Assembly (NCBI RefSeq): GCF_018122655.1 | Contig: NZ_JAGRQC010000001.1 | Span: 248,001 to 312,000 of the forward strand | Source of the DNA: Stakelama marina | GTDB lineage: Bacteria; Pseudomonadota; Alphaproteobacteria; Sphingomonadales; Sphingomonadaceae | Reading direction: 5' to 3' | Length of the DNA stretch: 64,000 nt | In this document: one piece after another, positions 37,595 through 48,512 of the stretch | How positions within the stretch are numbered: position 1 is the first letter of the stretch | Layout: the number at the start of each line of letters is the position of its first letter | Program-made: the position numbers and the translations under genes | Notes under the pieces: model-generated | What the model was told of the DNA's origin: nothing | The model's database searches: none | The model's input: only the letters and a program-made list of their open reading frames with translations

Positions 37595-38854
37595 ATGGCA
37601 AGGACGGCACCGGAAGGACTGATTACCGCGCTCGATATCGGGTCGTCGAAGGTCTGTGCGCTGATCGCGCAAAAGGGCGACGGCAACGAACTGGTCGTGC
37701 TCGGCACCGGCCAGCGTGAGAGCAAGGGCGTCAAGCGCGGTTATATCTCCGACATGGCGGCGACCGAGCTTGCCGTGCGCGAGGCGGTCGAGCAGGCGGA
37801 AAAGATCGCCGGCGTCAATATCGAGGATGTGTGGGTAAGCTTTTCGGCTGGCGGGCTGCTGTCCGATCTCGTCAAGCTGGAGATCGACCTTGGCGGCCAC
37901 CGCGTCGAACAGGCCGATGTCGATCATCTGCTGAAAACCGGGCGCAACGCCATCGATCCCAATGGCCGGATGATCCTGCACGCACAGCCGACGCGGTACA
38001 CGCTCGACGGGCTGGCGGGGGTCAAGCAGCCGCTGGGCCTCCACGCCGACCGGCTGGGCGTCGAGATCCATGTCGTCGCGACCGACGGGTCGCCGGTTCG
38101 CAACCTCGACCTGTGCGTGCGTTCTGCGCATCTGGAGGTGAAGTCGATCATTGCCGCGCCGCTTGCCACCGGGCTTGCCTGCCTGTCCGACGAGGAGCGC
38201 GAGCTGGGTGTGGCGCTGGTCGAAATCGGCGCCGCCATCACCAATGTTTCGGTGTTCGAGGCGGGAATGCTGACCGGACTGGCATCGATCCCCATGGGCG
38301 CCGCGGACATTACCGACGATGTCGCCTCCGCCTTCGGCACGCGGCGTGCACAGGCGGAGCGGATGAAGTGTTTCTATGGCTCGGCCAATATGAGTCCGCG
38401 CGACAATCACGACATGATCGATGTCGCCCCGATCGCGCCCGAGGACGGCGTGGAAGGAGCGCGGATCACGCGGGCGCAGCTGATTGCGGTGATCCGGCAG
38501 CGGCTCGACCGGCTGATGGCGGAGATTCAGAAGGAACTGCGCAAGCTGAATTTCGAAGACCCGGTGGGGCGCCAGATCGTGCTGACGGGCGGCGGCGCGG
38601 AGCTGAAGGGAATCGCCGATTATGCGCAGCAGGCGCTGGGCCGCACGGTGCGCGTCGGCCGTGCACGCGGGCTGACCGCGCTGCCCGATGCGCATTCGGG
38701 GCCGGGCTTTGCGACGCTGGCGGGTCTGGCGATGTTCGCGGCGGCCGATCCGATCGATCTGCGATCGGTCGATGCCGATGAAATGATGGTGGTGCGGCCG
38801 AGTCCAGGTGCGCTATTGAAGCGTCTATGGACGGCGATCCGAACAAATTATTGA
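37595..38854 (+). CDS. ftsA: cell division protein FtsA
   Basis: A 419-aa actin-like ATPase. The phosphate loops are ITALDIGSSKVCALIA and VEIGAAITNVSVF, and the adenosine motif is VLTGGGAELKGI. The C-terminus ends in an amphipathic segment (GALLKRLWTAIRTNY) that tethers it to the membrane. FtsA anchors FtsZ filaments. GAAGGAAG precedes the ATG. Confidence 0.96.
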   Translation: MARTAPEGLITALDIGSSKVCALIAQKGDGNELVVLGTGQRESKGVKRGYISDMAATELAVREAVEQAEKIAGVNIEDVWVSFSAGGLLSDLVKLEIDLGGHRVEQADVDHLLKTGRNAIDPNGRMILHAQPTRYTLDGLAGVKQPLGLHADRLGVEIHVVATDGSPVRNLDLCVRSAHLEVKSIIAAPLATGLACLSDEERELGVALVEIGAAITNVSVFEAGMLTGLASIPMGAADITDDVASAFGTRRAQAERMKCFYGSANMSPRDNHDMIDVAPIAPEDGVEGARITRAQLIAVIRQRLDRLMAEIQKELRKLNFEDPVGRQIVLTGGGAELKGIADYAQQALGRTVRVGRARGLTALPDAHSGPGFATLAGLAMFAAADPIDLRSVDADEMMVVRPSPGALLKRLWTAIRTNY

Positions 38855-38856
38855 CG

Positions 38857-38869
38857 GAATGTTACATTC
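38857..38869. promoter_or_regulatory. 13-bp palindrome in the ftsA-ftsZ spacer
   Basis: GAATGT-T-ACATTC is a perfect palindrome two bases after the ftsA stop codon and about 100 bp ahead of ftsZ. Its operator-like form and position suggest a protein-binding site controlling ftsZ. I cannot name the regulator. Confidence 0.3.
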
Positions 38870-38969
38870 GGACGCCAAGGGGGGTTTAACCGAGTACCGC
38901 GTTGATGCAGAACGGGCAGCGAGTTTTTGTGCGCCGCCATACTATGCGACGCGCGGGGGAGAATGACGG

Positions 38970-40496
38970 ATGAGTATCGAATTCCTTCCACAAGATGTTG
39001 ACGAGCTGAGCCCGCGGATCACGGTGATCGGCGTCGGCGGTGCAGGCGGCAACGCGATCGCGAACATGATGCGCGCCGAGGTGCAGGGCGTCGAGTTCGT
39101 CGTCGCCAATACCGATGCGCAGGCGCTGAAGCAGTCGACGGCCGAGCAGCGTATCCAGCTCGGCGCGAAGATCACGCAGGGGCTGGGCGCCGGATCGCGG
39201 CCCGAGATCGGCCGCGCCGCCGCAGAGGAAACGGTCGAGGCCGTTCAGCAGGCGCTCGAAGGATCGCATATGTGCTTCATCGCCGCCGGCATGGGTGGCG
39301 GCACGGGCACGGGCGCTGCGCCGGTGATCGCGAAGATCGCGCGCGACATGAATATCCTGACCGTCGGCGTGGTGACCAAGCCGTTCGCGTTCGAGGGCAA
39401 GCGTCGTGCGAAATCGGCCGATACCGGCATCGAAGAACTGCACAAATATGTCGACACGCTGATCGTCATCCCCAACCAGAACCTGTTTCTGGTCGCCAAT
39501 GCGAACACGACCTTCAAGGAAGCGTTCGAAATGGCCGACGAGGTGCTGCAGCAGGGTGTGCGCGGCATCACCGACCTGATGGTCATGCCCGGCCTCATCA
39601 ACCTCGACTTCGCCGACGTCCGTTCGGTGATGCAGGAGATGGGCAAGGCGATGATGGGCACCGGCGAAGCCGAAGGCGACAGCCGCGCCATCGAGGCCGC
39701 GCAAAAGGCGATCGCCAATCCGTTGCTCGACGGCGTCAGCATGCAGGGCGCCAAGGGTGTCATCGTGTCGATCACCGGTGGCGAGGATATGCGCCTGCTC
39801 GAGGTCGACGAGGCGGCGAACCACATTCGCGAGCTGGTCGATGAAGATGCCAACATCATCTGGGGTTCGGCGTTCAATCCCGAACTCGACGGCAAGATCC
39901 GCGTGTCGGTGGTAGCCACGGGTATCGAGGCCGAGGAACACGCCGCATCGGCGCCTGCCGCGCCCGAGAACCAGGCTCGCACCTTTTCGTTCAGTACACC
40001 GCGTCGCGGGATTGCGCCGGTCACCGAAGATGCGCCGGAGCCGGAAACGGCCGACAATGCATCCGACGAAGCGAAAGAGATCGCGCAAACCGAGGCGGTC
40101 GAGGAATTCGAGGCCGATTCCTCCGACAGCGGTGACGAGGCGACCGCCGGTGAAGACCAGGCGCCGGCCGAGGAAACCGAAATCACCAGCGAAGACGATT
40201 CGGACGAGCTGCTGCTCGGTGCCGAAACCGTCGTCGAGTCGGACGAAGAGCCTGCGATGACGACCGAGGAGCCGGCTCCGTCTCCGCGCCGTCGCTGGCT
40301 GACGCCGGGCTCCGCGCTCGATTCCGAAGGCGAAAAGGCCGAAGAGGCGAAGCCCGAGCGCCCTGCGCGTCCGAAGAGCGGCGGAACGCTGTTCGAACGG
40401 ATGTCGGGACGTGCGGCGGCGCGCGACGAGGACAAGGAAGACGGCAAGGATTCGCTCGATATTCCGCGTTTCCTCCACCGCCAGAACAATCAGTAA
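38970..40496 (+). CDS. ftsZ: cell division GTPase FtsZ
   Basis: A 508-aa tubulin homologue. The GTPase core (residues about 10-320) has [13 protein letters not shown], the signature [13 protein letters not shown], and the T7 loop NLDFADVR with the catalytic Asp. The C-terminal linker is long (about 150 residues) and strongly acidic, ending in the FtsA-binding-type tail [10 protein letters not shown]. The GTP-driven ring organises septation. GGGGAG precedes the ATG. A strong terminator follows. Confidence 0.97.
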   Translation: MSIEFLPQDVDELSPRITVIGVGGAGGNAIANMMRAEVQGVEFVVANTDAQALKQSTAEQRIQLGAKITQGLGAGSRPEIGRAAAEETVEAVQQALEGSHMCFIAAGMGGGTGTGAAPVIAKIARDMNILTVGVVTKPFAFEGKRRAKSADTGIEELHKYVDTLIVIPNQNLFLVANANTTFKEAFEMADEVLQQGVRGITDLMVMPGLINLDFADVRSVMQEMGKAMMGTGEAEGDSRAIEAAQKAIANPLLDGVSMQGAKGVIVSITGGEDMRLLEVDEAANHIRELVDEDANIIWGSAFNPELDGKIRVSVVATGIEAEEHAASAPAAPENQARTFSFSTPRRGIAPVTEDAPEPETADNASDEAKEIAQTEAVEEFEADSSDSGDEATAGEDQAPAEETEITSEDDSDELLLGAETVVESDEEPAMTTEEPAPSPRRRWLTPGSALDSEGEKAEEAKPERPARPKSGGTLFERMSGRAAARDEDKEDGKDSLDIPRFLHRQNNQ

Positions 40497-40511
40497 TTGT
40501 CGGCCCTTTGC

Positions 40512-40540
40512 AGGCGGTTCGTCGCAGCCACGAACCGCCT
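40512..40540 (+). terminator. terminator after ftsZ
   Basis: An 11-bp perfect stem, AGGCGGTTCGT/ACGAACCGCCT (40512-40522 with 40530-40540, 7-nt loop), lies 16 nt after the ftsZ stop. Only TT follows directly, but the helix is long and GC-rich. It marks the end of the dcw transcript. Confidence 0.7.
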
Positions 40541-40604
40541 TGCCGAGGCTGGCGACCGGGGTAAGCGCCGGTTCAGACGCGATGTGGTTTATCGTTCGAC
40601 CCAC

Positions 40605-42245
40605 ATGAAGCTATCGATTTCCGCCCCCTATAGCCTGTTCGCGCTGGCCATGGCCGCGTGCTGCGTGAGCGCGCCGCCCGTGGCCGCGCAAGAGATCGTG
40701 CAGCCCGCAACGCCGCATGCCGACAAGCTGGCGGCGCAAATGCGGATCCTCGCCAAGGACCCGAAAAATCTCGATGCGCTGATAGAGGCTGGGCGGCTGA
40801 GCGTGCGGCTGGGCGAGCCGGCCGCCGCATTTCAGTTCTTTCAGCGCGCCGAGGATGTGTCGCCCGACGATCCGCGGATTACAGCCGGCAGGGCAGCGGC
40901 CTATGTCATTCTCGAACGTCCGGGGGAGGCGCTGCGGCTTTTCGCGCAGGCCGAACAGAAGGGCGTGCCGATTGCGGATTTTGCGGCCGACCGGGGCCTT
41001 GCCTATGATCTGACCGGCCATCCCGACTATGCGCAATCCGACTATCGCCTCGCATTGAGCAAGGGTGACGATCCCGAGGTTCGCCGCCGGCTTGCCCTGT
41101 CGCTCGCGATCAGCGGCGATCGCAAACAGGCGGCCGATATGCTCGACCCGATGTTGCGCAAACAGGATCGCGGAGCGTGGCGTGCGCAGGCGTTCAACCT
41201 GGCGATGAACGGCGACATTGCGGGCGCCGACAAGATCGTGCGGACGATCCTGCCCGACTTCTCCGGCAATCTGACCGCGTTTTTCCGCCGTCTGGCGGAC
41301 GCGTCGCCCGCCGAAAAGGCGTTCGCGGTGCATTTCGGACAATTGTCGCTTAGCCCCGCGCAAATCGCCGATGCCCAGCTTGCGCCGCCGCTTCCGCTTC
41401 GCGGCGAACAGGGCGGGGGCGTCGAGGTCGCGAGCGCCGAACCCGCGCGGAAGGCGCGCAAGCCGCGTCGCCAGCGCCGCGCGAAGCAGGAAAAGACGCA
41501 GCCCAAGGCCGAACAGCAGCAGACGATCCCGGTCCGGCTGGCCGAGGCCGAGGCTGAACCCGTTCAGAAGCCGGTGACTTCGTCCGCCCCGCTCGCAAGC
41601 ACAAGCGAGCATGTCGCCGCAACCGCGATGCAGCCGGCGATGCCGCCACCCGCGACGGCGCCCGATACGCCACCGGCCGCCGAGCAGAAGGTCGCGAAGG
41701 CACCGGCAACCGAGAAAACCGCACCGTCGTCGATCGGGTCGGAAGAGGACCGGATCGGCGCGATCATGCGTGGCATCTCTGTGCCTGCGTCCGAGTTGGG
41801 CGTTGCGCCGATGCCCGGCGCAGAAGCGCCGCGACCCGCTTTTGGCGCGACGACCGCCGCTTCGGAGCGCAAGGAAGAGGCCGCGCCGACACCTGCGACG
41901 GAGAAGCCGGCGGCGAAACCGCAGCCAACGGCCAAGCCGAAGAAATCGACACCCGATCCGGCCAAGCAATATCCGGCGCGCCACTGGGTACAGGTCGCGG
42001 GCGGCGCGAATCAAAAGACACTGCCGCGCGAATGGAACCGGCTGAAGGACAAGGCGCCCGAGGCGTTCAAGGGCAAGCAGGCCTGGACGACGCCGCTGCG
42101 CTTTACCAACCGGCTGCTCGCCGGACCGTTCGACAGCGAAGCCGATGCGCAGGACTTCGTCAACAAGCTGGCCGGCAAGGGGCTTTCCGCATTCACCTTC
42201 ACCAGTGATGCGGGGCAGAAGATCGAGAAGCTCGACATCCAATGA
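40605..42245 (+). CDS. secreted TPR-SPOR domain protein
   Basis: A 546-aa protein with a signal peptide ([19 protein letters not shown]), TPR-like helical repeats over residues about 40-220, a long Pro/Ala/Lys/Glu-rich linker, and a C-terminal SPOR domain (about 470-546, [11 protein letters not shown] to [11 protein letters not shown]). SPOR domains bind denuded glycan strands at division septa. Placement between ftsZ and dgt, and the SPOR domain, suggest a division-linked periplasmic role. The stop overlaps dgt (ATGA). Confidence 0.85.
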   Translation: MKLSISAPYSLFALAMAACCVSAPPVAAQEIVQPATPHADKLAAQMRILAKDPKNLDALIEAGRLSVRLGEPAAAFQFFQRAEDVSPDDPRITAGRAAAYVILERPGEALRLFAQAEQKGVPIADFAADRGLAYDLTGHPDYAQSDYRLALSKGDDPEVRRRLALSLAISGDRKQAADMLDPMLRKQDRGAWRAQAFNLAMNGDIAGADKIVRTILPDFSGNLTAFFRRLADASPAEKAFAVHFGQLSLSPAQIADAQLAPPLPLRGEQGGGVEVASAEPARKARKPRRQRRAKQEKTQPKAEQQQTIPVRLAEAEAEPVQKPVTSSAPLASTSEHVAATAMQPAMPPPATAPDTPPAAEQKVAKAPATEKTAPSSIGSEEDRIGAIMRGISVPASELGVAPMPGAEAPRPAFGATTAASERKEEAAPTPATEKPAAKPQPTAKPKKSTPDPAKQYPARHWVQVAGGANQKTLPREWNRLKDKAPEAFKGKQAWTTPLRFTNRLLAGPFDSEADAQDFVNKLAGKGLSAFTFTSDAGQKIEKLDIQ

Positions 42246-43405
42246 GTGCGCGCGCGCCCTGGGCATCGGACCCGGAGCGCAGCCGCGGCCGCCTCTATGA
42301 AGAACAAAAGGGGACACGCGGTCCGCGCAACGCCTTCCAGCGCGACCGCGACCGGATCATCCATTCGATCAGCTTTCGCAGGCTGCGCCACAAGACGCAG
42401 GTGTTCATGGCGCCCGACGGCGACCATTTTCGCGTCCGGCTGACGCATAGTCTGGAGGTTGCGCAGATCGGCCGGACGGTGGCGCGTGCGCTCGGCCTCG
42501 ACGAGGACCTTACCGAGGCGCTGTGCCTGGCGCACGATATCGGTCATCCGCCCTTCGGCCATGCCGGCGAGGATGCGCTGAAAGCCGCGCTGGAGGGGAA
42601 GGGCGGCTTCGACCACAACGGCAACACGCTGCGCGCGCTGACGCACATCGACAGCCCGTACCCGACCTGGCGCGGGCTCAACCTGACCTGGGAGACGCTG
42701 GAAGGGCTGGCCAAGCACAATGGGCCGGTCCGCTATCCGGGGTGGGCGCTTGGCGCCGCCGACGCGGCGTTTCCGCTCGAATTGCGGCAATGGTCGTCGC
42801 TCGAGGCGCAGGTCGCGGCGATCGCCGACGATATCGCCTATGACAATCACGATATCGACGATGGGTTGCGGGCAGGGTTGCTGACGCTCGACCAGTTGCT
42901 CGAGGTGCCGCTGGTTGCGCGCGGTTGGGACGCCGTGCGGGCGCGCTATCCCAATTTGCCCGAGGACCGGCTGATCGGCGAATTGATCCGCTCGCAGATC
43001 GGCACGATGGTCAACGACCTGATCGCCGAAACGCAAGCGCGCGTTGCGGATGCCGGCGTCGGCAGCGTCGAGGATGTTCGCACGGCGGGCCAGTGCCTGG
43101 TGGGCTTTTCGGATGCGATGCGCGAGGACGAACGGACGCTGAAACGGTTCATGTACGCCAATCTCTATCACCATCCGCAGCAGCTTGCCGCGGCGGAGAC
43201 GGCGCATGGCATCGTTGCCGGGCTGTTCGCAGCCTATCATGACGATCCCGCACGGATGGCCGAAGGGTGGCGCGAGCCGCTGCCCGCCGACGAGCCGCAT
43301 CGCAGCCGCCACATCGCCGACTTCATCGCCGGAATGACCGATCGCTACGCCATTCAGCGCTACCGCGAACTGGTCGGGCCGATTTCGCTGCCCGCGGGGT
43401 TTTGA
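42242..43405 (+). CDS. dgt: deoxyguanosinetriphosphate triphosphohydrolase-like protein
   Basis: A 387-aa HD-domain protein. Metal-site motifs are [29 protein letters not shown] and [14 protein letters not shown]. The N-terminus has the RGRLYEE and [24 protein letters not shown] segments of dGTPase-like proteins. It hydrolyses dNTPs to the nucleoside and triphosphate. The family's short form often prefers several dNTPs. The start overlaps the SPOR gene stop by 4 nt. Confidence 0.9.
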   Translation: MSARAPWASDPERSRGRLYEEQKGTRGPRNAFQRDRDRIIHSISFRRLRHKTQVFMAPDGDHFRVRLTHSLEVAQIGRTVARALGLDEDLTEALCLAHDIGHPPFGHAGEDALKAALEGKGGFDHNGNTLRALTHIDSPYPTWRGLNLTWETLEGLAKHNGPVRYPGWALGAADAAFPLELRQWSSLEAQVAAIADDIAYDNHDIDDGLRAGLLTLDQLLEVPLVARGWDAVRARYPNLPEDRLIGELIRSQIGTMVNDLIAETQARVADAGVGSVEDVRTAGQCLVGFSDAMREDERTLKRFMYANLYHHPQQLAAAETAHGIVAGLFAAYHDDPARMAEGWREPLPADEPHRSRHIADFIAGMTDRYAIQRYRELVGPISLPAGF

Positions 43406-43409
43406 TCCG

Positions 43410-43502
43410 CGTTGCTCCTGCGCAGGCAGGAGCCTATCGCTCTCACTTCAGCCGCAGCGAGCGCTTCGAGAGACATGGGTTCCTGCCGGCGCAGGAACAA
43501 CG
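43410..43502. repeat. inverted pair of REP-like palindromes
   Basis: Two copies of a ~25-nt element (core GCTCCTGCGCAGGCAGGAGC at 43414-43433, and GTTCCTGCCGGCGCAGGAAC at 43479-43498) face each other and each is internally palindromic. Each copy also ends in GTTG or CAAC on the outer side. They sit in the gap between the convergent dgt and fructosamine kinase genes, the typical site of REP/BIME elements. They could also act as a bidirectional terminator. Confidence 0.6.
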
Positions 43503-43506
43503 GAAA

Positions 43507-44310
43507 TCAACAGCCCAGCTTTCGTAGTTCCGCGTCGACCTGACCGGCATAGGCGCTGCCGAACAGGCGGAGATGTACGAGGAGCGGCCACAGGCGGTAC
43601 AGCGGCTGGCGTTCTTCCCAGCCGACGGCGAGGTTCAGTCGGGCGAAGAAATCGCGCGGCGGATGGTCGAACAGCGTCAGCATCGCGACATCGACTTCGC
43701 GGTCGCCATGATAGCAGGCGGGGTCGATCAGCGCCGACACGCGGCCATCGGCGAACAGGATGTTGCCGCCCCACAAATCGCCGTGGAGCAGCGAGGGCCG
43801 GGGATCATGGGACAGGTGGCCAGCGATGTTCGCGGCGAGCTTTTCCAGCCGCTTCGCCAACCGGGTATCGACATGGGGGATGTGGCAGGCGAGGCGGTTC
43901 TCGGCCCAGAAGGCTGCCCAGTCCGTGCTCTCGCGGTTGACGATCGCGACCTTTCCGAAGGCATAGTCGTCGGGCCAGCCATAGCGATCGCCTTCGCTGG
44001 CATGGAGCGTATCGAGTATGTCGGCGAGGCTTGCCCAGCTTCCGCTGCGGCTTCCGCCGCTGGGGCAGCGCGCAATGACGAGCAGGTCGTCCTCGGCGGC
44101 GATCACGTCGGGCGCCGGAGCGCCGCTGGCACTGATGGCTCGCAGCATCCGGGCTTCGACTTCGGCCGCGCCGCCCTGTTTGGCAACGAGATCGCGGCCG
44201 TTATCGTCGTATATTGCAAATACCGAAGACAGGTCGCCGCCCGACATCGGCGATAATTCGACCGGGCCGCTGCCGAGCAGGGCAGCGATGCGCTCTGCGG
44301 TATTGGCCAT
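43507..44310 (-). CDS. fructosamine kinase family protein
   Basis: A 267-aa aminoglycoside-phosphotransferase-fold kinase. The catalytic loop is [13 protein letters not shown] and the metal motif is [17 protein letters not shown]. The N-terminal half has [13 protein letters not shown] and the Lys-containing strand DLVAKQ. Family members phosphorylate fructosamines or ribulosamines for deglycation. It is transcribed after the phosphatase gene at 44310, sharing one base of start and stop (TGATG). Linkage of fructosamine kinase and low-Mr phosphatase suggests a joint deglycation route, which is an inference. Confidence 0.88.
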   Translation of the reverse strand: MANTAERIAALLGSGPVELSPMSGGDLSSVFAIYDDNGRDLVAKQGGAAEVEARMLRAISASGAPAPDVIAAEDDLLVIARCPSGGSRSGSWASLADILDTLHASEGDRYGWPDDYAFGKVAIVNRESTDWAAFWAENRLACHIPHVDTRLAKRLEKLAANIAGHLSHDPRPSLLHGDLWGGNILFADGRVSALIDPACYHGDREVDVAMLTLFDHPPRDFFARLNLAVGWEERQPLYRLWPLLVHLRLFGSAYAGQVDAELRKLGC

Positions 44311-44771
44311 CAGTCGAGACGCGCAAGGAGCGCGCGGGCGGCGGCGGTGACATCATCCCAGGTCGTGTCGAACCCGTCCTGCCCGCCATAATATGGGTCG
44401 CGCACGGCTTCGCCCTCGCGCCCCGGTACGCAGTCGAGAAGCAGCGCGAGTTCGGCGGTGGCGTCGTCGGGGCGCAACGCTTCGAGTATGTCGAGATTGT
44501 CGCGATCGAGCGCGAAGATGTGGGTGAAGCGGTAAAAGTCATCGCGCTTCGCCTGTCGCGCGCGCAGGCCCGAGATGTCGAGCCCGTGCTTCGCCGCCAC
44601 CGCCTGCGCGCGGTCGTCGGGCGGCTCTCCGACATGCCAGTTGCCGGTGCCCGCCGAATCGACGGCGACATCGAGGCCGGCCGCTTCGGCTTCCGCGCGA
44701 AATGCGGCTTCGGCGAGCGGGGAGCGGCAGATATTGCCGAGGCAGACGAAGAGGATGGCGGCTTTGGTCAT
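44310..44771 (-). CDS. low molecular weight protein-tyrosine phosphatase
   Basis: A 153-aa enzyme with the N-terminal P-loop [11 protein letters not shown] (CX5R with catalytic Cys and Arg) and the general-acid region VRDPYYGG near the C-terminus. Family substrates are phosphotyrosine proteins, and in some bacteria phosphoribulosamines. The ATG at 44771 places the P-loop at the usual distance from the start; an upstream in-frame ATG at 44810 would add a non-conserved extension. Confidence 0.9.
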   Translation of the reverse strand: MTKAAILFVCLGNICRSPLAEAAFRAEAEAAGLDVAVDSAGTGNWHVGEPPDDRAQAVAAKHGLDISGLRARQAKRDDFYRFTHIFALDRDNLDILEALRPDDATAELALLLDCVPGREGEAVRDPYYGGQDGFDTTWDDVTAAARALLARLD

Positions 44772-44906
44772 GGTGTTCCGTCGTACTCCGTCGCAACTGT
44801 ACGAGTCCAATTCAGTCGCATCGACGGGCGAGGGGCGTCAGCTGCGCCTTTGCAGTTGCGCGGTCATCGGGTAAAGCGCGCGCTTTCGAAATATCAGGCT
44901 GAATCC

Positions 44907-46634
44907 ATGACGCTCTACGCCCGTTTCGCTGCCCATCTCGATGCCGTGCTCGATCAGCTCGTCGCCGACGGCGTGCTGCCCGAGGGGCTGGAGCGACGCA
45001 ATGTCACGGTCGAACCGCCGCGCGATCCCAGCCATGGCGACCTGGCAACCAATGCGGCGATGGTGCTGGCCAAACCGGCCAGGACCAATCCGCGCGCGCT
45101 TGCCGAAGCGATCGCGGCAGGGCTGGAGAAGCTCGACGAGGTCGCCTCGGTCGCGGTCGCCGGGCCGGGCTTCATCAATCTGACGCTGACCGATGCGACG
45201 TGGCGCGAGGAACTGCGCGCGATCACCGACGACGGCGACGAGTACGGCAAGTCGGCCATGGGCAAGGACGTCACCGTCAATATCGAATATGTCTCGGCCA
45301 ATCCGACGGGGCCGATGCACATGGGCCATTGCCGCGGTGCGGTGGTGGGCGATGCGCTTGCCAACCTGCTCGAATTCGCGGGGCACAAGGTCGTTCGCGA
45401 ATATTATGTCAACGACGCGGGCGGTCAGGTCGATGTGCTCGCGCGCTCGGCGCATCTGCGCTACCGCGAGGCGCTGGGCGAGGATATCGGATCGATCCCC
45501 GAGGGGCTGTATCCCGGCGATTATCTGAAGCCGGTCGGCCAGCATCTCGCCGACGAATATGGCGACCAGTATGTCGGCAAGCCCGAGGGCGAATGGCTGG
45601 CGCTGTTCCGCGCCGAAGCGGTCGCGGCGATGCTGAAGATGATCAAATCGGATCTCGCCCTGCTCGGCATCCATCACGAGATCTTCGCGAGCGAGGCCGA
45701 ATTGCAGAAGGCCGGCAAGCCCGAGGCGGCGGAGAAATGGCTGCGCGAGCACGACCTTGTCTATGACGGGCTGCTCGAAGCGCCGAAGGGCGAGACGCCC
45801 GAGGATTGGGAGCCGGTCGAACTGCCGCTGTTCCGTTCGACGAAATTCGGCGACGATCAGGACCGGCCGATCAAGAAGTCCGACGGAAGCTGGACCTATT
45901 TCGGCGCCGACCTCGCCTATCACTATCAGAAGGCGCAGGAGGCCGATCAGCTGATCGACATCTGGGGCGCCGACCATGCCGGTACGGTGAAGCGCATCGT
46001 CGCCGCCGTTGCCGCGCTGACCGAAGGCAAGACGCGGTTCGACGTCAAGCTGATCCAGATGGTGCGGCTGCTGCGCGGCGGCGAGCCGGTGAAGATGTCG
46101 AAGCGCGCGGGCAATTTCGTGACGCTCGCCGATGTCGTGAACGAGGTCGGCAAGGACGTCGTCCGCTTCACCATGCTGACGCGCAAGGCCGATGCGCAGA
46201 TGGATTTCGATTTCGCCAAGGTCGTAGAGGCGTCGAAGGACAATCCGGTCTTCTATGTCCAGTACGCGCATGCGCGAGTCGCCTCGCTGAAGCGCAAGGC
46301 GGCCGAGGCGGGGATCGAGGGCGGCGATGCCGACCTGTCCCGGCTTGATACAGAGGAGCTGGCGCTGGTGAAGCGCGCGGCGCAGTTTCCGCGCGTGGTA
46401 GAGGGCGCGGCATCGGCGCGTGAACCACACCGTATTGCTTTTTATCTCTATGACTTGGCAGCCGATTTTCACGCGCTGTGGAACCTCGGAAACGATCAGC
46501 CGGGGCGGCGTTTCGTCGTGGCCGACGATCCCGATCTGACACGTTCGCGGCTTTTCCTCGCCGACGCGATCGGGCAGATTATCCGTAACGGCCTGGGGAT
46601 CATGGGGGTCAGGGCCGTCGAGGAGATGCACTGA
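44907..46634 (+). CDS. argS: arginyl-tRNA synthetase
   Basis: A 575-aa class I synthetase. The HIGH-type motif is [18 protein letters not shown] and the KMSKS-type motif is [10 protein letters not shown]. The DALR-like anticodon-binding domain fills the last ~120 residues ([15 protein letters not shown] to [10 protein letters not shown]). The ATG at 44907 gives the normal start (ArgS N-domain). The stop TGA shares its A with the start of the SPOR gene. Confidence 0.96.
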   Translation: MTLYARFAAHLDAVLDQLVADGVLPEGLERRNVTVEPPRDPSHGDLATNAAMVLAKPARTNPRALAEAIAAGLEKLDEVASVAVAGPGFINLTLTDATWREELRAITDDGDEYGKSAMGKDVTVNIEYVSANPTGPMHMGHCRGAVVGDALANLLEFAGHKVVREYYVNDAGGQVDVLARSAHLRYREALGEDIGSIPEGLYPGDYLKPVGQHLADEYGDQYVGKPEGEWLALFRAEAVAAMLKMIKSDLALLGIHHEIFASEAELQKAGKPEAAEKWLREHDLVYDGLLEAPKGETPEDWEPVELPLFRSTKFGDDQDRPIKKSDGSWTYFGADLAYHYQKAQEADQLIDIWGADHAGTVKRIVAAVAALTEGKTRFDVKLIQMVRLLRGGEPVKMSKRAGNFVTLADVVNEVGKDVVRFTMLTRKADAQMDFDFAKVVEASKDNPVFYVQYAHARVASLKRKAAEAGIEGGDADLSRLDTEELALVKRAAQFPRVVEGAASAREPHRIAFYLYDLAADFHALWNLGNDQPGRRFVVADDPDLTRSRLFLADAIGQIIRNGLGIMGVRAVEEMH

Positions 46635-47386
46635 TGACCGATACCGGCGCGGACGGAAGCACCCATCGCGAGGAGCCGTTTGCGGACGAGGACCGGCTGC
46701 CCTGGCTGGAAACCGCGGACGAGGATTTCGACGATGGTCCGTCGCCCGGGCGGATGGCGTTGCTCGTCGTGGTGGGCCTCGTGATCGTGTCGGCGATCGT
46801 CGGCGGATATCTGTGGCTGAGCAATCATCGCGGCGGGAGCGGCAATGGCGAGCTGATCGCGGCGCAGGAAGGCGATTACAAGGTCAAGCCGAACCAGGCC
46901 GGGGGCATGAAGGTCGCGGGCGAGGGCGACGCACGCTATGTCGCCAGCGAGGGCGGCACGACCAACGGATCGGTCGACGTGAACGCGCTTCCCGAAGCAC
47001 CGGTCGACGGCAAGCGCGTGGCGCCGAAGAAGCAGGCGCCCGACAAGGGCGCGGCGAAAGTCGTCGCGCAGGTGCCGACCTCCGCCGAAAAAGTCGCGGC
47101 CAAGGCGCCCGCGCAGACCAGCGTGAACAAGCACAGTTCGGGCGGCGGCGGCTCGGTCGTGCAGCTCGGCTCCTTCCCCAATCAGAGCGGTGCCAAGACC
47201 GCATGGTCGCGGCTTTCCAAGCGCTTTTCCTATCTCGAGCCGCTCGGCGAAACCGTCCAGAAGGCGGAAGTGAACGGCAACACCGTGTATCGTCTGCGCG
47301 TGAACGCGGGCAGCGCGAGCGCGGCGAAGGAATTGTGCGGCAAGCTGAAGGTCGCGGGCGAGGCGTGCTACATTCCGGCGCAGTGA
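46634..47386 (+). CDS. SPOR-domain membrane protein
   Basis: A 250-aa bitopic protein with an acidic cytoplasmic start, one span (MALLVVVGLVIVSAIVGGYLWL, about residues 41-62), a periplasmic linker rich in Lys, Ala and Pro, and a SPOR domain (about 172-250, SVVQLGSFPNQSGAKTAWSRL to AGEACYIPAQ). This layout is like FtsN/DedD-type septal peptidoglycan binders. It is translationally coupled to argS and precedes nagZ. Confidence 0.88.
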   Translation: MTDTGADGSTHREEPFADEDRLPWLETADEDFDDGPSPGRMALLVVVGLVIVSAIVGGYLWLSNHRGGSGNGELIAAQEGDYKVKPNQAGGMKVAGEGDARYVASEGGTTNGSVDVNALPEAPVDGKRVAPKKQAPDKGAAKVVAQVPTSAEKVAAKAPAQTSVNKHSSGGGGSVVQLGSFPNQSGAKTAWSRLSKRFSYLEPLGETVQKAEVNGNTVYRLRVNAGSASAAKELCGKLKVAGEACYIPAQ

Positions 47387-47444
47387 CGCGCTGAGCGTCC
47401 GGAACCCTCTCCCCGCCGCGCGCGGGATTTGCTAGCGCAGGGCC

Positions 47445-48464
47445 ATGAAGCCCGTGATCTATGGCCTGTCCGGCCTTTCCCTGACCGATGCCGAGCGCGC
47501 CTTTTTCGCCGAGGCGGACCCGGTCGGCTATATCCTGTTCAAGCGTAATGTCGGCGACCGAGCGCAGCTTCGCGCGCTGACCGACGAATTGCGAACGTTG
47601 TCGGGCCGCGACGACCTGCCGATCCTGATCGATCAGGAAGGCGGCAAGGTCGCGAGGATGGGGCCGCCCGAATGGCCAGCCTTTCCGGCGGGACCCGCGT
47701 TCGACGCGCTGTACGAAATCGCCCCGGCATCGGCGATCGAGGCGGCGCGCGTCAATGCGCAGGCGATCGCGCTGATGCTGGCCGAGGTCGGTATTACGGT
47801 CGATTGCCTGCCGCTGCTCGATGTCCGCCAGCCCGAGACGACGCCCGCGATCGCCGAACGCGTATTCGGCGCCGAACCGATGCGCGTGTCGGCGCTCGGC
47901 CGTGCGACGATAGAGGGGTTGCGCCGCGGTGGCGTCGTCGGCGTCGTCAAGCACATGCCCGGCCATGGGCGCGCGGTGGTCGACAGCCATTACGAACTGC
48001 CGGTGGTGAAGGCGGATGCGCATGCGCTGGAAAGCGATCTGGAGCCGTTCCATACGCTGAAAGACGCGCCGATGGGGATGACCGCGCATGTCGTCTATGA
48101 GGCCTGGGATAGCGAGCGTCCGGGGACGCTGTCGCCGGTGATCGTCGAGGATGTCATCCGCAGGCGCATCGGCTTTGACGGGCTGCTGATGACCGACGAT
48201 ATCGACATGAAGGCGCTCAGCGGGTCAGCGGGCGAAAAGGCGGCGGCGGCGATTGCGGCTGGCTGCGACGTCGCGCTCGATTGCTGGGCGCGGATGAATG
48301 AAATGGTCGATATTGCCGAGCGCACCGGCGAGCTGACCACAGCGGGACGCGAACGGCTAGACCGGGCGATGGCGACGATCGCCGACGGATGCGAGGAAGC
48401 CGAGCTGGACGCGCTGATCGCCAAGCGCGACGAACTGCTCGCGATCGCGCAAGCGGATGCGTGA
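47445..48464 (+). CDS. nagZ: beta-N-acetylhexosaminidase NagZ
   Basis: A 339-aa family GH3 glycosidase. The NagZ signature KHMPGHGRAVVDSH holds the catalytic His of the Asp-His dyad, and the nucleophile Asp is in LLMTDDIDMKALSG. DQEGGKVARM is the conserved early segment. It removes GlcNAc from cytoplasmic anhydro-muropeptides in cell wall recycling. It is soluble and has no signal peptide. Confidence 0.94.
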   Translation: MKPVIYGLSGLSLTDAERAFFAEADPVGYILFKRNVGDRAQLRALTDELRTLSGRDDLPILIDQEGGKVARMGPPEWPAFPAGPAFDALYEIAPASAIEAARVNAQAIALMLAEVGITVDCLPLLDVRQPETTPAIAERVFGAEPMRVSALGRATIEGLRRGGVVGVVKHMPGHGRAVVDSHYELPVVKADAHALESDLEPFHTLKDAPMGMTAHVVYEAWDSERPGTLSPVIVEDVIRRRIGFDGLLMTDDIDMKALSGSAGEKAAAAIAAGCDVALDCWARMNEMVDIAERTGELTTAGRERLDRAMATIADGCEEAELDALIAKRDELLAIAQADA

Positions 48465-48512
48465 TGCGATGACGGTCTTGCCGTCGGCGGCCGGGGCGGC
48501 TTTACTCCGCCG

